From positions 13,984,601 to 14,048,600 of the forward strand of contig CM072805.1 of NCBI GenBank assembly GCA_037013495.1: a stretch of 64,000 nucleotides of DNA, given 5' to 3'. Positions 31,828-44,149 of this stretch are shown here, piece after piece; position 1 is the first letter of the stretch; each line of letters opens with the position of its first letter. A model generated the notes under the pieces. That model did not search any database. It had not been told where the DNA came from and was given only the letters and a program-made list of their open reading frames with translations. A program made the position numbers and the translations under genes. This DNA comes from Hippophae tibetana (taxonomy: Eukaryota; Streptophyta; Magnoliopsida; Rosales; Elaeagnaceae).

Positions 31828-33094
31828 CTCAATGGGATTCCTTGTCAACCAGAGTATCCATTTTAGACATGGCCATTATTTCACTTGCCATATTTTGTGG
31901 TAAAAGACATTTGAATTACAAGTATCCCTAATCACCTTTAATAGGGATTGACATTGCGATATACAATAGAAAACATTTCTTACTAGTGATGAGGTAGGTC
32001 AATATCATAAATGAATTATATAAATACCCAAATACACCTACAATACATAAAATTCTCAAAATAATGTATTATTAAAGACAATGTGTTTGTTAGTTACAAG
32101 ATTAGCTTGCACCAATACAAAAATTAGGAAGTGTCTAGTATTTCAAAAATAAAGGACCTCGAGCCCTAAATAATTAAGGATCTCCAACTCCATCTCTATT
32201 TCTTGCTTGTTCATCTCCTACCCCGGATCCACCATCGCTTGTCTCAAAGTCTTCATCCTAGTTATCATCCTCAGTTTATGTTTGTGTGGATGAGTAAATT
32301 AAGTAGCTAGGATGTTGAGGATCTGAGAGTAGTATTGAACGAGATCTTTCTTTTTGAAATCTTTCTTGAGTGAGTCCATGGCCTAGTTATAGCCAATTTT
32401 AATGCTCAAAGAAAGCTACTCAATTATGGAATCAAGGTTGCATTTTCTCTTCTCTCTTTCACAAGAAAAAGTTTATTTGACATCGTTCAGCTTGCATTTA
32501 CAAGTTTTAAACTCAGCATCAAATTTTCTCTGACTCTTCCCGAGTATCTCAAAGTGGCTCGAGTTGTCATTCAACTCATGTATGGCATTTGGACAACTTC
32601 TCCTCCTTATTGATGGCCTCAGCCTGCCACTTATTTTCCTTTTCCAACAATAAGCATTATTGGCTCGAGTAGAGGCATGGATTTCTTTTTCAGCCTTGAG
32701 CTAATGCTTTAGTTGTTCAACATCTCGAACTCTACTAAACCCATGAATAATTTGGGCCTAAAATTGAGTGATACATAAACTCAATATCAGTAAAATTTAA
32801 ATTTGATGTAAGTAAAATATGAACTCGAACTGAATAAAATAAAGGCTCGAGATGATACTTACTTGATACAAGAGTCTGTTAAGCATAACTACAGAATTAA
32901 CATCCTTGCTTATGACATTAAGCTGCTTCTCATGTACCATGTAAGCAAACTTATCCACATAATGGTCTAACCTCTCTGGAGTCATACCCCTATATAAGAT
33001 TAGTCCTTCAAATTTTGCAATGATGTCATCAATAATGCCTTTTCCCTTCCCTGAGTCTCTTATAGGGGATGAAGTGTTTGTTGACTCGAGGTTA
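31828..33094 (-). pseudogene. Tat antisense ORF, middle piece
   Basis: Minus-strand reading. The open piece 33117-32797 gives GKGIIDDIIAKFEGLILYRG and MTPERLDHYVDKFAYMVHEK. Its first residues come from the inserted LTR. A GTAAGTATC donor-like site (about 32865-32857) may mark an intron. Further down are coiled-coil-like Lys/Glu stretches (VRDVEQLKHQLKAEKEIHAS, SQRKFDAEFKTCKCKLNDVK, DSLKKDFKKKDLVQYYSQI). Stops occur. It continues the Transposase_28-like protein begun at 40051. Confidence 0.6.
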
Positions 33095-34584
33095 TGATGA
33101 GTGCTTAAAAAGCACAAAAATTACAATGATTTAATTTACTTTAATTTATTAAATAGATTTATATTTCTATGATTTTATCATATTTTATATAAATATTTTT
33201 TGGAATCATAGGTATTTTTATTGTTTTTTAAGTATTTTCATTCAAAAATAACATAAAGACTTGAATAAATATATTGGTGGCAATACATCATAAATATGTT
33301 GAGAAAAAAATGAGAAAAAGTAAAACGGATGAAAAAATGGGTCAAAACGATCAAAAATGTCAAAAAGTTGAAATCCTGCATATAACTGCCCATTCATGGA
33401 GAGTACCACGTGTGCATGCCCAACATATTAAAACACATACGCATCCAACACACCCAATCAGCATACACACAACACATACCCGACACAAGCCCAACACAAG
33501 ACATGCCGATTTTCGTGCGTGCTAGCACACGCCTACATCGTGTCTCGTATGCGTTAGCATGCACCAAATGTCCGTCTGCCGCAATTCTCACACCCTATAC
33601 ATCTACTACAATTCCCACCTTTTTTGGAAATTTCCTTAACAATAAAAGGATCCTTTTCCCATTGTAAAAAACACAATTTTCTCAACTCTTACTTTCTCTA
33701 GAAAGTTTTCTTAGTTTTTCTAGTTTTTAGTTTTAAAATTCTTCTATTTTTGTGAAGAAGTAGCCATGCTTTTATAAATTTTTAGTTTTTGATTCAACAA
33801 ACAAAAATGCCAATCCTTTTGTAGGTTTTCTAGCAACGAAATTAACATCAAATTTCTCTAAGGATTCTTTTGAAGTATAATTTTTAAATGAATTCTTTAT
33901 AGTTATTTTTTATGTTTTATTCTTATATGTTATAATTTAACATGCCTAGCTATTTGTAAATATGTGATAATAATAACGTTGTTATGCTTGCGAAATATTA
34001 AATAGGTAAAACATTTCTAAAAACAAATTGATTTTATTTTTATTCAAGATTTTATATTAAGAATGTGAGAGAGAGAAGATATATTATTTTTCATTAAAAA
34101 TTTAAATATGAAAATTTGATTTTAATATTTAATTATCCGGTCTGATATAGAGTAGTGTTCTTTTATTTGTTGGTACAATCACTCGGTAGTTAGAGTGAAG
34201 CTCTATTTCAAAAGTTTTTATAAGAATTAGTATTCAAAAATGTATTGACAATATATTTTCAATAATGGTTTTAAAACTTGAAAGTTGGTACTCAGATAAT
34301 TAAATTCATAGGTTTAATTTGGACATATTGAATAAAGTTTAAAATGTCTAATCTCACCAAATGTGACATTTAAATGGTTCATTTTCAATCTCTTAGAAAA
34401 AAGGAATTAATTTAATTAACCTAATTGAATAAAAAATTAAAAACTACATATATTTCTTCCTTAGATCGAGCTTAGAAGTATACTTATCATTTGCTATAAA
34501 ATGATTAGTGTACTTGCGAGAGTTTTACAAATATGAAACCAAAGTATTTGCAAGATCGACATTGCATGTCGATCTTATTTATCA
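33095..34584 (+). repeat. LARD-like 5' LTR
   Basis: TGATGAGTGCTTAAAAAGC to GATCTTATTTATCA. Aligns with 37250-38920 and with the solo LTR. The U3 block near 33400-33590 is CA-rich rather than GC-rich, and the TATA box is degenerate. ORFs 33274-33525, 33394-33591 and 33410-33667 overlap this block and are chance. Confidence 0.88.
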
Positions 34585-37249
34585 AAATTTTGAAATTTTT
34601 TCGTGTAGTACATAATTGTGATTTTTTTATTTATTTTTAGTTCAAAATTGTTTTTTAAAAAAAGTAAAAAAAATTACTTTTAAATATTATAAAAAAAACA
34701 TTTTAAAAACAAATTAAAAAACATTTAAAAATTATTTAAATAATGAGCTCTATAAAAATAAATAAATAAATAAAAATTAACTTAAATTTTTACTTAACTT
34801 AATTAACTTAGATTTTCACTTAACTTAATATATTAACTTAATTCACTTAGATTTTAACTTGACTTAATTTATTGACGTAATTAACTTAGATTTTACTAGC
34901 ATGAAAAGTAAAGATCTAAGGAATTTCTGTCTATGAGAGTAGTTCTTAGAAGCCTTTGTGCCAATAGTCTTTGCCGGGAATATTGTTCTATCTAGGAGGA
35001 TTGTTTTTAAGGAGGCTTTGCTCCACCATTCTTTCCTGGGAGCACTCTTGGTTAATACTAATTATGTTATTTAACTTAGAGATTATAAAAAAATTGTTGA
35101 AGCTATTTCCAAAATTTCAAAGTTTTTAATTACAATCTGCAATAAAATGAGGTAGTTTCTTTATTAGATCTAGGTACAAATGTGTTTTGATGCCTTAGTT
35201 ATTTGACTTGCACCTTGAAGTGGGTTATCTAAAACCCATAATCATGTCCCTAGTTTTAAGTATAGGTAGGAATCCTACCTGTTTCTTTGATTGACTCAAT
35301 GATATGGGGACATTGAGTTTACTTAAAATGAAATCCCCCAAGTTAAACTAAGCATTGGATGGGAGGCAACACATCATTTTAAGTAATTTAATAGAATTTA
35401 ATTTAATTTGATCATTTTAGTTTAATTGCATATGGGTAATTTTAGAATTTTTAAAACTAAAAATATTTGTCGAGATATTACAAGTTTACAGCGATCTGCA
35501 TGTGTGAACATTAATGATAAACATGAAGATGTGCCTATATTTCTCCATCACTACTTATACATTCTCAAAAAATAGGTAACTTTTCTTCTGTTTTTCTCTT
35601 TATCTTTAATTTACAATTGTTACATTGAGGACAATGTAAGTTCTAGGTTAAGGGTGGGGAAAGTTACCATGCTTAATTTCAAAAATTTTAAAATTTTTAT
35701 GTTCATATTTTCATTTTTACTGTGTTTGATTTTATTTTCTTTGTGTGGTTTAGTAATTTTTATAATTTTAGGATTACTTTTTAAAAAAAATTCTCGCAAA
35801 AATTTATAATCTCTTTATATCAAATTTAAGTAAATAGTTAAGTCTTTTGCACTGTTAGATTAATTTTTGAAAACATATCTTAGAGTATATGGTAATTAGT
35901 TAGTTTTTGTCATTACTAGTTTTTCTTGATAAGGTGTGGAAATTATATTAAACCCAAAATCGATGCTTAGAAATCAAATAGTGGAGACTACCGTTGTGAG
36001 ATATACTTTGAGCCTAATTTTCTTTATTCTGAGTAAAATATATTTTTCTACTCCAAATACATTTCTTATTTTTTTTTTCAAATTATTAGATGATCTCTAT
36101 AGGACTTAGCATTGAATGTCTGGATTTTTACATCTTAATGAAGTGTTATATATTTATTTTCCATTTTCTTATATTAAATTATTTAAATAGAAATTGATAA
36201 TATATACTTCTCTTTATTCATGTATGACTTCTATTAAACAATATTTATATTTAGGGTTACCTATACAAATACACACAGAAAAACCAAATATTACCCACTC
36301 ACCTTATCATATAAAAAATGTACAATTTGTGCATGGGTCTATTTCTAAAAAAAATGGAATATAAGAGAAGGAAAAAAAATTGAAAGAAAGAGAGGAAAAT
36401 GAATAGTATAATCTATATACTATGACCTAAAAAAAGAAAAAAAAAGCCTAAACAATTGTAAGAAATGGTTTAATGCAAAAGAAAATATAGGAAATTTTCC
36501 TACATTTTCTAAAAGGTATATCATTTGACATTTTTATATGATGAATTTGATTGATGCATGAAAATAATGTATAATATTTTATAAATCCTTACATTTGATT
36601 CCTTTCATGAGATTAACATTAAAATAACACTTTGATCCTTTCTTCTTTATACATATTCAAATATATTAGTTCCTTTCTATACATCAACTCTTTTATATAT
36701 AAATTAGTATGAGTCTTTGAACCCATAGGATTCAATGTTTTTGAGAGTATTGACTTGTGAGGAATAGAGTCAAATCAAATTCAAATTTCTAACATTGAAT
36801 TTGGGTAAATTTAAATTAAAACATTTTTGAAATGAAGTATGAATATTATTTTCAACTAATTATTATTATAAACTATGACTATTTAAGAAGTTGAAAATAA
36901 CTTATACTATAAATTTTAATTATGATCTTAAAGGAGAATATAAGCATGAGATATTTTTATATTTAATTTTATTCTTTTTAATTTATTTTAAATTTTAGAT
37001 AACTTCTTATTTTATTTGTTTTATTTTGTTTTCATTTTTTATTAATGTCTGTGGGTATCATTACTGAAAAGCCTCACTACACTTAAACTCGTGCACTAGG
37101 ACAACCTAGGAGTTTAAAGGCTTGTTGCATATGCTAAATGCAACTGTGTCAATCCATGGAAGTGATTTAGGATAGTTTAATTTTTAAATTTTCTTTTAGT
37201 TTGTATTGCTTCTTTTGCTAAGGAACTAACAAAAAGCTAGTTAGGGGTT
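34585..37249 (+). other. LARD-like internal region, non-coding
   Basis: AT-rich, no ORF with recognisable product. Holds the Athila-type 3'-UTR signals listed for the element. The primer-binding site right after 34584 is too mutated to read (AAATTTTGAAATTTTTTCG). Confidence 0.7.
35620..35639. repeat. Conserved 3'-UTR hairpin, second copy
   Basis: TTACATTG, loop AGGA, CAATGTAA, followed by GTTCTAGGTTAAGGGTGGGG. Same structure as 28797-28818. Confidence 0.8.
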
Positions 37250-38920
37250 ATGATAAGTGCTTAAAAAGCACTAAATTTACCATGATTTAATTTACTTTAA
37301 TTGATTAAATAGATTTATAGTTGTATGATTTAATCATAATTTTGTATAAATTTGTCTTTTCAGAATCACAAATACTTTTATTGTTTTTTAGGTATTTTTG
37401 CTCAAAAATAACTTAGAGACTTGAAGAAAAATACTATAGTCAATACATCTCAAATATTCAGAGATACAAAATGAGGAAAAGTAAAAAAGATGGAAAAATT
37501 GGACAAAATGGATCAAAAATATCAAAAAGGCCGAAATCCTATGTGTAGCCACCCATTCACGTCGAGTCCCACGTGTGTAGCCAGCACACAACCAACATCC
37601 AAATCCACCCAAAATCATTTTTTGAAATATTTTCCCACCTTTTTGGCATTTTTCTCACCTATAAAAGGACACTCTCCCCCATTGTAAAAAACACACAATT
37701 TTCTCAACTCTTTCTCTCTTTAGCTTTCTTTATCTAGAAAGTTTTTTTGTTTTTAGTTTTCTCAGCCATGCTTTTTTATATTTTTAGTTTTTGATTCAAT
37801 AAACAGAATTGAAAATCCTTTTAAAGGTTTTTCGGCAATAAAATTAACATTAAAGTTTTGTAAGGATTCTTTTGAGATATAATTTTGAAATAGATTATTA
37901 CAGTTATTTTTTATTTTTTATTCTTATATGTTATATTTAATTTGTGTGTGATTGAATTTAACATGACTGGCTATTTGTAAATATGTGATAATAATAACGT
38001 TGTTATGCTTGTGAAATATTAAATAGGTAAAATATTTCTATAAAATAAACTGATTTTGTTCTTATTCAAGATTTTATATTAAGAATGTTAGAGAGAAATA
38101 TATTATTTTTCATTACAACATTAAATCTGAAGATTGGATTTTAAGGTTTAATTATCCGGTTTCATTTAGAGTAATGCTCTTTTATTTTTTGGTACAATAG
38201 CCCGGTAGCTAGAGTAAAACTCTATTTCAAAAGTTTCTATAAGAACTATTATTCGAAAATGTATTAATAATATATTTTCAGTAATGGTTTTAAAACTTGA
38301 AAGTTAGTACTTGGATAATTAATTTCTTAAGTTTAATTTGCATACATAGAATAAAGTTTAAAATGTCTAATCCCACCAAACTTGGCATTTAAATGGTTCA
38401 TTTTCAATCTCTTAGAAAAAATGAATGAATTAAATTAAATTAATTAATTATTGACCCCACACATAGGTGTTAATTGATTTGTTTAATTAACAAAGAATAT
38501 CTAACCCCATCAAAGGTGGTATTCGTATAAAAAAAATAATCAATAAATATTAATTTATATCTTTAATAACATAAATAATATGAGAAAGCATAATAAACTT
38601 AATTATTATATCCTTCAATACTCCACTTTTATGAATTTTAAAAATTTGCATAATTATTTATTGAATTTATATGTTAATTTTTTTTATGTTTTTAGATTAG
38701 GAAATAAACAAACTAAAATATCGTGATAGGATGTTTAGGATTTAATTAACTTTTCAAGATTTTGAATAATAAATTAAAGCCACATATATTACTTTCTTCG
38801 ATTGACCTTGGAAGTATACTTATCATTTGCTATAAAATGATTCATGCACTTGTGAGAGTTTTAAAAATACAAAACTAAAGTATTTGCAAGATCGGTATTA
38901 CATGTCGATCTTGTTCATCA
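37250..38920 (+). repeat. LARD-like 3' LTR
   Basis: TGATAAGTGCTTAAAAAGC to GATCTTGTTCATCA. Contains CTATAAAAG at 37659-37667. About 180 bp longer than the 5' copy because it keeps a segment (near 38450-38600, including ACCCCATCAAAGGTGGTATT) also present in the solo LTR but lost from 33095-34584. Confidence 0.88.
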
Positions 38921-38925
38921 GGTGA

Positions 38926-40051
38926 CACACGTGGTAATTAGTTAACCTAGTAATGTTGGCAAGGGCTCAACCATTACCAATGGAGTAGGCACGAGGATGG
39001 ACTCCTTAATGGTCACATGTTTTTTTTATCGAGAGGGAGTTGTATCTTGCCTAAAAGTCTAACTTGTCTTCTTTCCTTTATAAGAGATCGTTCCTTAGAA
39101 AGGAGCTATTCTTTTTTGGGAGCTCATTCCTTGTTTCGAAACCTTGCTTTGAAGTCAGCCTAATAGGGTGCAAACATTGAACTCCATAATACTTGTAAAA
39201 ATAAAAGGAGTTTCAGATTTTCAAAGTTCAAGCTAAACAAGAACATATGATTAGAAATAAACTTATGGCCCATTCACCATCATTAAAAACAACTTAAAAC
39301 CTATCCCTAAAGTAAGTTAGAGGGGTCTTAAACTTTTTGGTGCCCAAGGTTTTGTGGACTATCCTGTATGGTGGCTCCATTGAGCCCCATTTCATCAACT
39401 TGTAGGAAACAAAGTGTAGGGTGTTCAACAGTTTACTCCACTGTGTTTTCTTGGGTAGATACTTCTGGATATCAGCCAACCTTTGTTTAGCCTCTTGGCT
39501 CAAGTTCATGATAAGGGAACTCATATTTCTTATAACAAATTTAGTGACAACCCAAGTGCTTCTTATCAACCACATGTCACTGTATGACATTTCCTATTGA
39601 CTATACACATAAATAAGAAGTACTACTTCTAGTTCTTCTCATTCAAAAGGAGCATCACGTTTATGCCTCGGTCCTACTAGATTGACATATTGACCAATAT
39701 CATTGACAACCTTTGTTTTAATATATATGCTTCATTGAAATCTAGAATTTCCAACTCGACTTGGAGCTCTTTACATATAATGGTGAGATAAAGTAAGCAC
39801 CTCCACTGATTTGGCATCAATTTTCCTCGGACGAGCTTTGTCCTTACTAGGAACTTTCTTATGAATTGGTACAGTGGGAATCTGACCCCTAGCCATAAGG
39901 ACTTTTCATGAAAGATTTTCCATCCAATTGGAGGAAATGCACTATCTAGAACGCTTGGTCTAGGGATCATTATTTGAATCGAGAAGGGAATTTCATACAT
40001 ATTTATTAGCTTATTCTCATCCTTGAGAGCTAAATCACTTGTCTTAACCAT
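38926..40051 (-). pseudogene. Tat antisense ORF, N-terminal piece (Transposase_28-like)
   Basis: Read from ATG 40051 downward: a Lys/Glu-rich start, then YEIPFSIQIMIPRPSVLDS, PPIGWKIFHEKSLWLGVRFP, LVRGKLMPNQWRCLLYLTII. This is the pattern of the 'putative gypsy type transposon' domain (Pfam Transposase_28/PF04195) in antisense ORFs of Tat/Retand elements. After a frameshift, 39590-39294 continues (LSQEAKQRLADIQKYLPKKT, MKWGSMEPPYRIVHKTLG). The function of this protein is unknown. It is separated from its middle and C-terminal parts by two LTR-element insertions. Confidence 0.7.
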
Positions 40052-40764
40052 ATCCTCCCAACTTTTGGTTCGACTTGTGGGTTAAACCTTACTTTTCTTC
40101 CCAGATTTTTTCCTCCATGACCTAGTGATAGATATATGTGTCTAAGGTATGTTCAACCCAATTGTTGGTATTGTCTAAGGGAGGGACGTAGGAGTAGAAG
40201 GATGAGGCTCAGACATTTCTTCTTCACTCGATATGCTCATTTCAGTTTACGAACTCAATTCATCACTCTCTTCTTATTGCAAGTAGCTAGGGTATTAAGG
40301 ACTTACCTAGAATGAAGATCCTAAGGAGCATGAAGGTACAACTACCTTACCAGTAGTTGGTGATGATACCTCTCTATACATGGTCTCTTCAAAAATATTA
40401 TAGAAAGAAAAAAATGGTAAGGTACAAAGAGGTAGAAGTTACCTAAGGACAATATTTCAAGGTAAAAGAAGAGTGAATTTAATGATTGAACTAAAAAGAA
40501 ATAAAAAAATGTTAGACATGGGAAGTGATCCATAAAACTTTGAGCAAAAATAAGTACTCACCAAGCTATTTTTATTACCATCCAAGCAAAGAAGTTATAT
40601 GTCGCGAGCAAAAAAAGATAGAGCTTTTTTTGTTCCAAATTGTGTTCGATGTCCTGCAAAAAATATAGAGTGTTTATCAGGGCATGCCAAATGTTTCAAC
40701 TTTATGGGCCAATTGCGACTCTTTCACTCCAATTGAAGAACTGAGTTGAAATAGTAGGGGAACT
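40052..40764. other. Tat 3' region and polypurine tract
   Basis: Upstream of the antisense ORF start and downstream (in element sense) to the LTR. No gene recognised; ORF 40342-40533 minus is spurious. GAAATAGTAGGGGAAC at about 40748-40763 is the polypurine tract directly before the LTR start. Confidence 0.55.
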
Positions 40765-40876
40765 TGATTTTTACACATAAGTCTTGAGTTTGAGCCCGAC
40801 CCATAAATAGCTTGAGCCATCAGATGTATTTTTCTAGAAAACTCAATTTGTGCCTAGGCCTATAACAATAAACATA
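40765..40876 (+). repeat. Tat 3' LTR, left part
   Basis: TGATTTTTACACATAAGTC onward aligns with the 5' LTR at 7429. Interrupted at 40877 by the CACTA element and resumes at 48551 with GAGTGTCATAGCTTATACA (7537 in the 5' LTR). Confidence 0.75.
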
Positions 40877-41259
40877 CACTACACCAAAACTAACTTTTAA
40901 AGTTAGTTATTAATCAACTTTAAATCAATTTAAAGTCGGTTTGGTGAATAAACTTTAAATGCTATGACTTAAAAATTTAAATTCAGTTCATGAGTTGAAT
41001 AGACTTTAAATTTTTAATTTATTTTTAAAAAATTTACTCATTTTCTATTATACTCAACTTGTATTTGATCACATAATAGCAGGAAAAAACCAAAATTTGT
41101 TTAACAAATAGTTTAAATAATACAAATAATTGAAAAATTAAATATTAATTAATTACTTGAGAATAAATTTAACAAAAAAAATAATTTATATACAATACAT
41201 ATATATTTAACTTAAATTACATATAAAATTATGTCGTCTCTTTTGTCATGCATTTTGTG

Positions 41260-42490
41260 ATATTCCCACTTTATTTGAAGGAGAAGAACCTTTGTTTGCT
41301 TAGAATTACCAACATAATGACAAGGAAACTAGGCAAGAGAGATGAGATGGAGTTTGGGCAAAAAACAGCTGGTCTATATAACAATTCATTCCTCTAAATA
41401 CATGAGCATGTAAACATCTATCAAACAAGTAGTCCAAATTTCAGACACAGGAATAGAGAAGTTAAAGCATTATAAAAATTATCATGATGTTGTCCTATAT
41501 TATTCAAGATAATTAGATTCTTCTCAAGATATTATAATTTTAACCAAGTGTTATGTCCATTATTCTCGTAAATCGTTAAAAAGTTGCATATCATAGCCCT
41601 ACTTATTCCAACCAAAGAACTATATGTAATTAAATTTAAAATAAGAATGTAATATCATGAATTCACAAAAAATAACTTATATATGTTAAAAGATTAGTAA
41701 AAGAGATTACCACATCGACACCGGAGTGATATAATAATAACCTTATCCCTTCGAAATCATATTAGCATTGTATTAATATTTTGGTGCCCATAAACTTATG
41801 GAACAACTATTTTTTTTTCCAACCAACCCAAGTAACAAATCAGAGTTACACATGACTTCATATTTAGAGCTCATTATATCATTAAAAATATCAGCTTGAT
41901 TCCAGATAGCTTCATATTTATAGACAAAAAATTAATACAATGCTAATATGATTTCGAAGGGATGGGGTTATTATTATATCACTCCGGTATTGACGTGGTA
42001 ATATCTTTTACTAATCTTTTAACATATATAATTTATTTTTTGTGAATATAGAACATACACCTGAATGATGATTCTTGGTGGTTTTCTTGTACTTGGCTGG
42101 CCAATGACTACCATGATGTTGTCATACCAGGGAACTAGGCAAGAGTGATGAGATGAAGTTTGTGCAAAAAAAAGGTCCTTATAACAATTCATTCCCCTAA
42201 ATACATGAGCACATAAACATCCATCAAACAAAACATGCATCTAACAAAATATACATCAAACAAAACATCCATCAAATAAGCTGCCCAAACTTCAGACACA
42301 AGAATAAAGAAATTAAAGCATTATAAAAATTACCATGATATTGTCATATGCTATTCAAGATAATCAGAATCTTCTCCTGATTCTTCTTGCGATGATATAA
42401 TTTGAACCATGTGTTCTGCCCATTTCTCTTGTAAATTATCAAAAAATTGCATGTCATAGCCCGACTTGTTCCAACCAAAGAACTACATGT
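41260..42490 (-). repeat. Duplicated 3' segment of CACTA copy 1
   Basis: Two copies of one segment (about 41265-41625 and 42105-42490) share CATGAGCA, AACAATTCATTCC, CCCAAACTCCATCTCATC-type sequence and, at one end, CCAACCAAAGAACTA. The same segment occurs three times in copy 2 (59743-61310). The 42019-42240 minus ORF is part of it. Confidence 0.7.
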
Positions 42491-42499
42491 ATTTAAAGG

Positions 42500-43321
42500 G
42501 AAATGCCCTTACTCTTGTTCCATAGCTTACATGCGCTATCAAAGTTTAAAACATTTAGTTTTTTATTAAATATTACAAAGAATAATAGAAGAAAAATAGC
42601 TAGCTATAACTCTTACATTTCAACAATTGTTTTTGTATCTTTACTCAATTCTATGGAAGTTGAGTCACCATACCAAACATGATTGCCATATAGATCAAGG
42701 ATTACCAACATCCCATGATCTTGGCCTTGTTCAAACTTTAGTGGGCAAGGGATTATCAACTTCTGATTTCTATTAAGTGTTAATGCCCTATCACATAATT
42801 GTTTAGCTTTGATGCTAACATCCTTCTCTTGATATTGATTCACAAATGAAGAATCATAGAACATTGGTAAATGTGATGAGTGATTAGCTTGATGTCGATA
42901 TTAACATGCCCTATATAAAAGAAATATATATATATAAATAATTAGATAATATAAATATAATTATATATGTTCTACATAAAGGTATTTACTGATTAAGGAC
43001 TCACCTTGTCCACACTTGAATTATACTTAAATCGATCATTTGATATTCAAATAGCTGCAATATACACTCGATTGATATATAGGTTTTGCCAATGTTTACA
43101 CCATAAATTTCTATAGGAAGTGGCACAGTCCCTCCATCATTTATGCTAGATGCTCTCGCAATAATAGTCATCAAAGTGCCAAGATTTCTACTAAAGTTTA
43201 TAGCATAATCATAACTGTACTTTTTCCATGGCTTCTTCTTGAATGACTTAGTGTGCGATGATTGCCCACTAGACATAGATTTACCATGAGATACTTGCTT
43301 TATATCTCTTAAATGTACCAC
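42500..43321 (-). pseudogene. CACTA-encoded Ulp1/SENP-like cysteine protease, Cys exon missing
   Basis: Read from 43321 down. An N-terminal piece (HTKSFKKKPWKKYSYDYAIN, MIDLSIIQVWTR) is followed by a second open piece (42864-42613) with MFYDSSFVNQYQEKDVSIKA and GQDHGMLVILDLYGNHVWYG. The His-Gly-Met-Leu-Val and Trp-Tyr-Gly-Asp spacing matches the His and Asp of the Ulp1 (C48) family, which cleaves SUMO-type conjugates; C48 domains are common passengers in plant CACTA elements. The block that carries the catalytic Cys (CGYYV in copy 2 at about 59578-59592) is absent. Its flanks, CCCTTTAAAT and ACATGTAGTTCTTTGG, are joined directly near 42485-42500. Confidence 0.7.
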
Positions 43322-43981
43322 ACTTACTAATTCTAGTATAGTATACTAAAGAAGAAGTATTATATATTTTAGTAACAATAAAAGAATAATAATATAATAG
43401 TAGTAAAAAAAGTGTTATCTTAAGTAAAACAATAGCACCATTTCAAAATTAATCACAACTTCACTCGATGACCAAGTCATATATTGTTAGGGACTTTATA
43501 ACAATTCTATAAAAATACACTACAAAAGATGAGATATAATACAAACAATATATAATATATGTAATTAGTTATTAAACAAAAGAGACTTACACAAATGGTT
43601 TTTCATATTTTGAACTTTTCAGCTTCTTCAACCTTAGTCCAATCATTTATATTGATTGATATACTTGACTTCACAAGTATACTAATAAAGGATTTCCATT
43701 GTTGGCCATTCTATCCTAATGGATTACTAGTAGCATCAAATAGAATGGGTACTCTATCATCTGAGTTAAGTCGAGCATCAGGTATATTCGCTCATCCCCT
43801 TCTTTTCAAATGCCATAATGGATCATTTGGATCTACAAGCTCTGGTACTCTAGGATCCATGAAATATCTACAAACAATGATGAAATAGAAATTAATTGAC
43901 AATATTAATTCCAAATGTATAAACATGCAAGAGTTAATAGAATAATATAGAACATACATTATGTTTTATTAGGTTGTTGAT

Positions 43982-44007
43982 TATATATATATATATATAT
44001 ATATATT
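43982..44007. repeat. (TA)n microsatellite
   Basis: About 13 TA dinucleotides within CACTA copy 1, between the protease and transposase parts. Other TA tracts lie at 48661-48682, 49412-49440, 58829-58845 and 63721-63748. Confidence 0.9.
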
Positions 44008-44149
44008 CCTTCACAATCAATTCGAGTCCATGACGAAGAATCATCGTCATCAACTAGATCATCACATACATTAGGAAATTGTTTTGAGAAATGACTAATA
44101 TTGGATAATGTATCAAGCATAGGGTCATCATCTTCTAAAGCATCACAAT

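Larger units (their letters stand above)
33095..38920 (+). mobile_element. Non-autonomous LTR element (LARD-like), Athila-related
   Basis: Two LTRs of the TGATGAGTGCT family (33095-34584, 37250-38920) enclose a 2.66-kb internal region without gag or pol. Flanks GGTTA (33090-33094) and GGTGA (38921-38925) are a 5-bp target duplication with one mismatch. The internal region shares with the Athila-like element a GGGAGGCAACACATC motif (35361), the AGGA hairpin (35620-35639), a roughly 90-bp segment (37051-37140) and a purine tract (AAAGCTAGTTAGGGGTTA) before the 3' LTR. It must have moved using proteins from a related autonomous element. It interrupts the Tat antisense ORF. Confidence 0.88.

Noticed and set aside
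33274..33667. Three overlapping ORFs (His/Thr-rich) on both strands
   Set aside because: They lie in a CA-rich U3 block of an LTR; low-complexity composition only.
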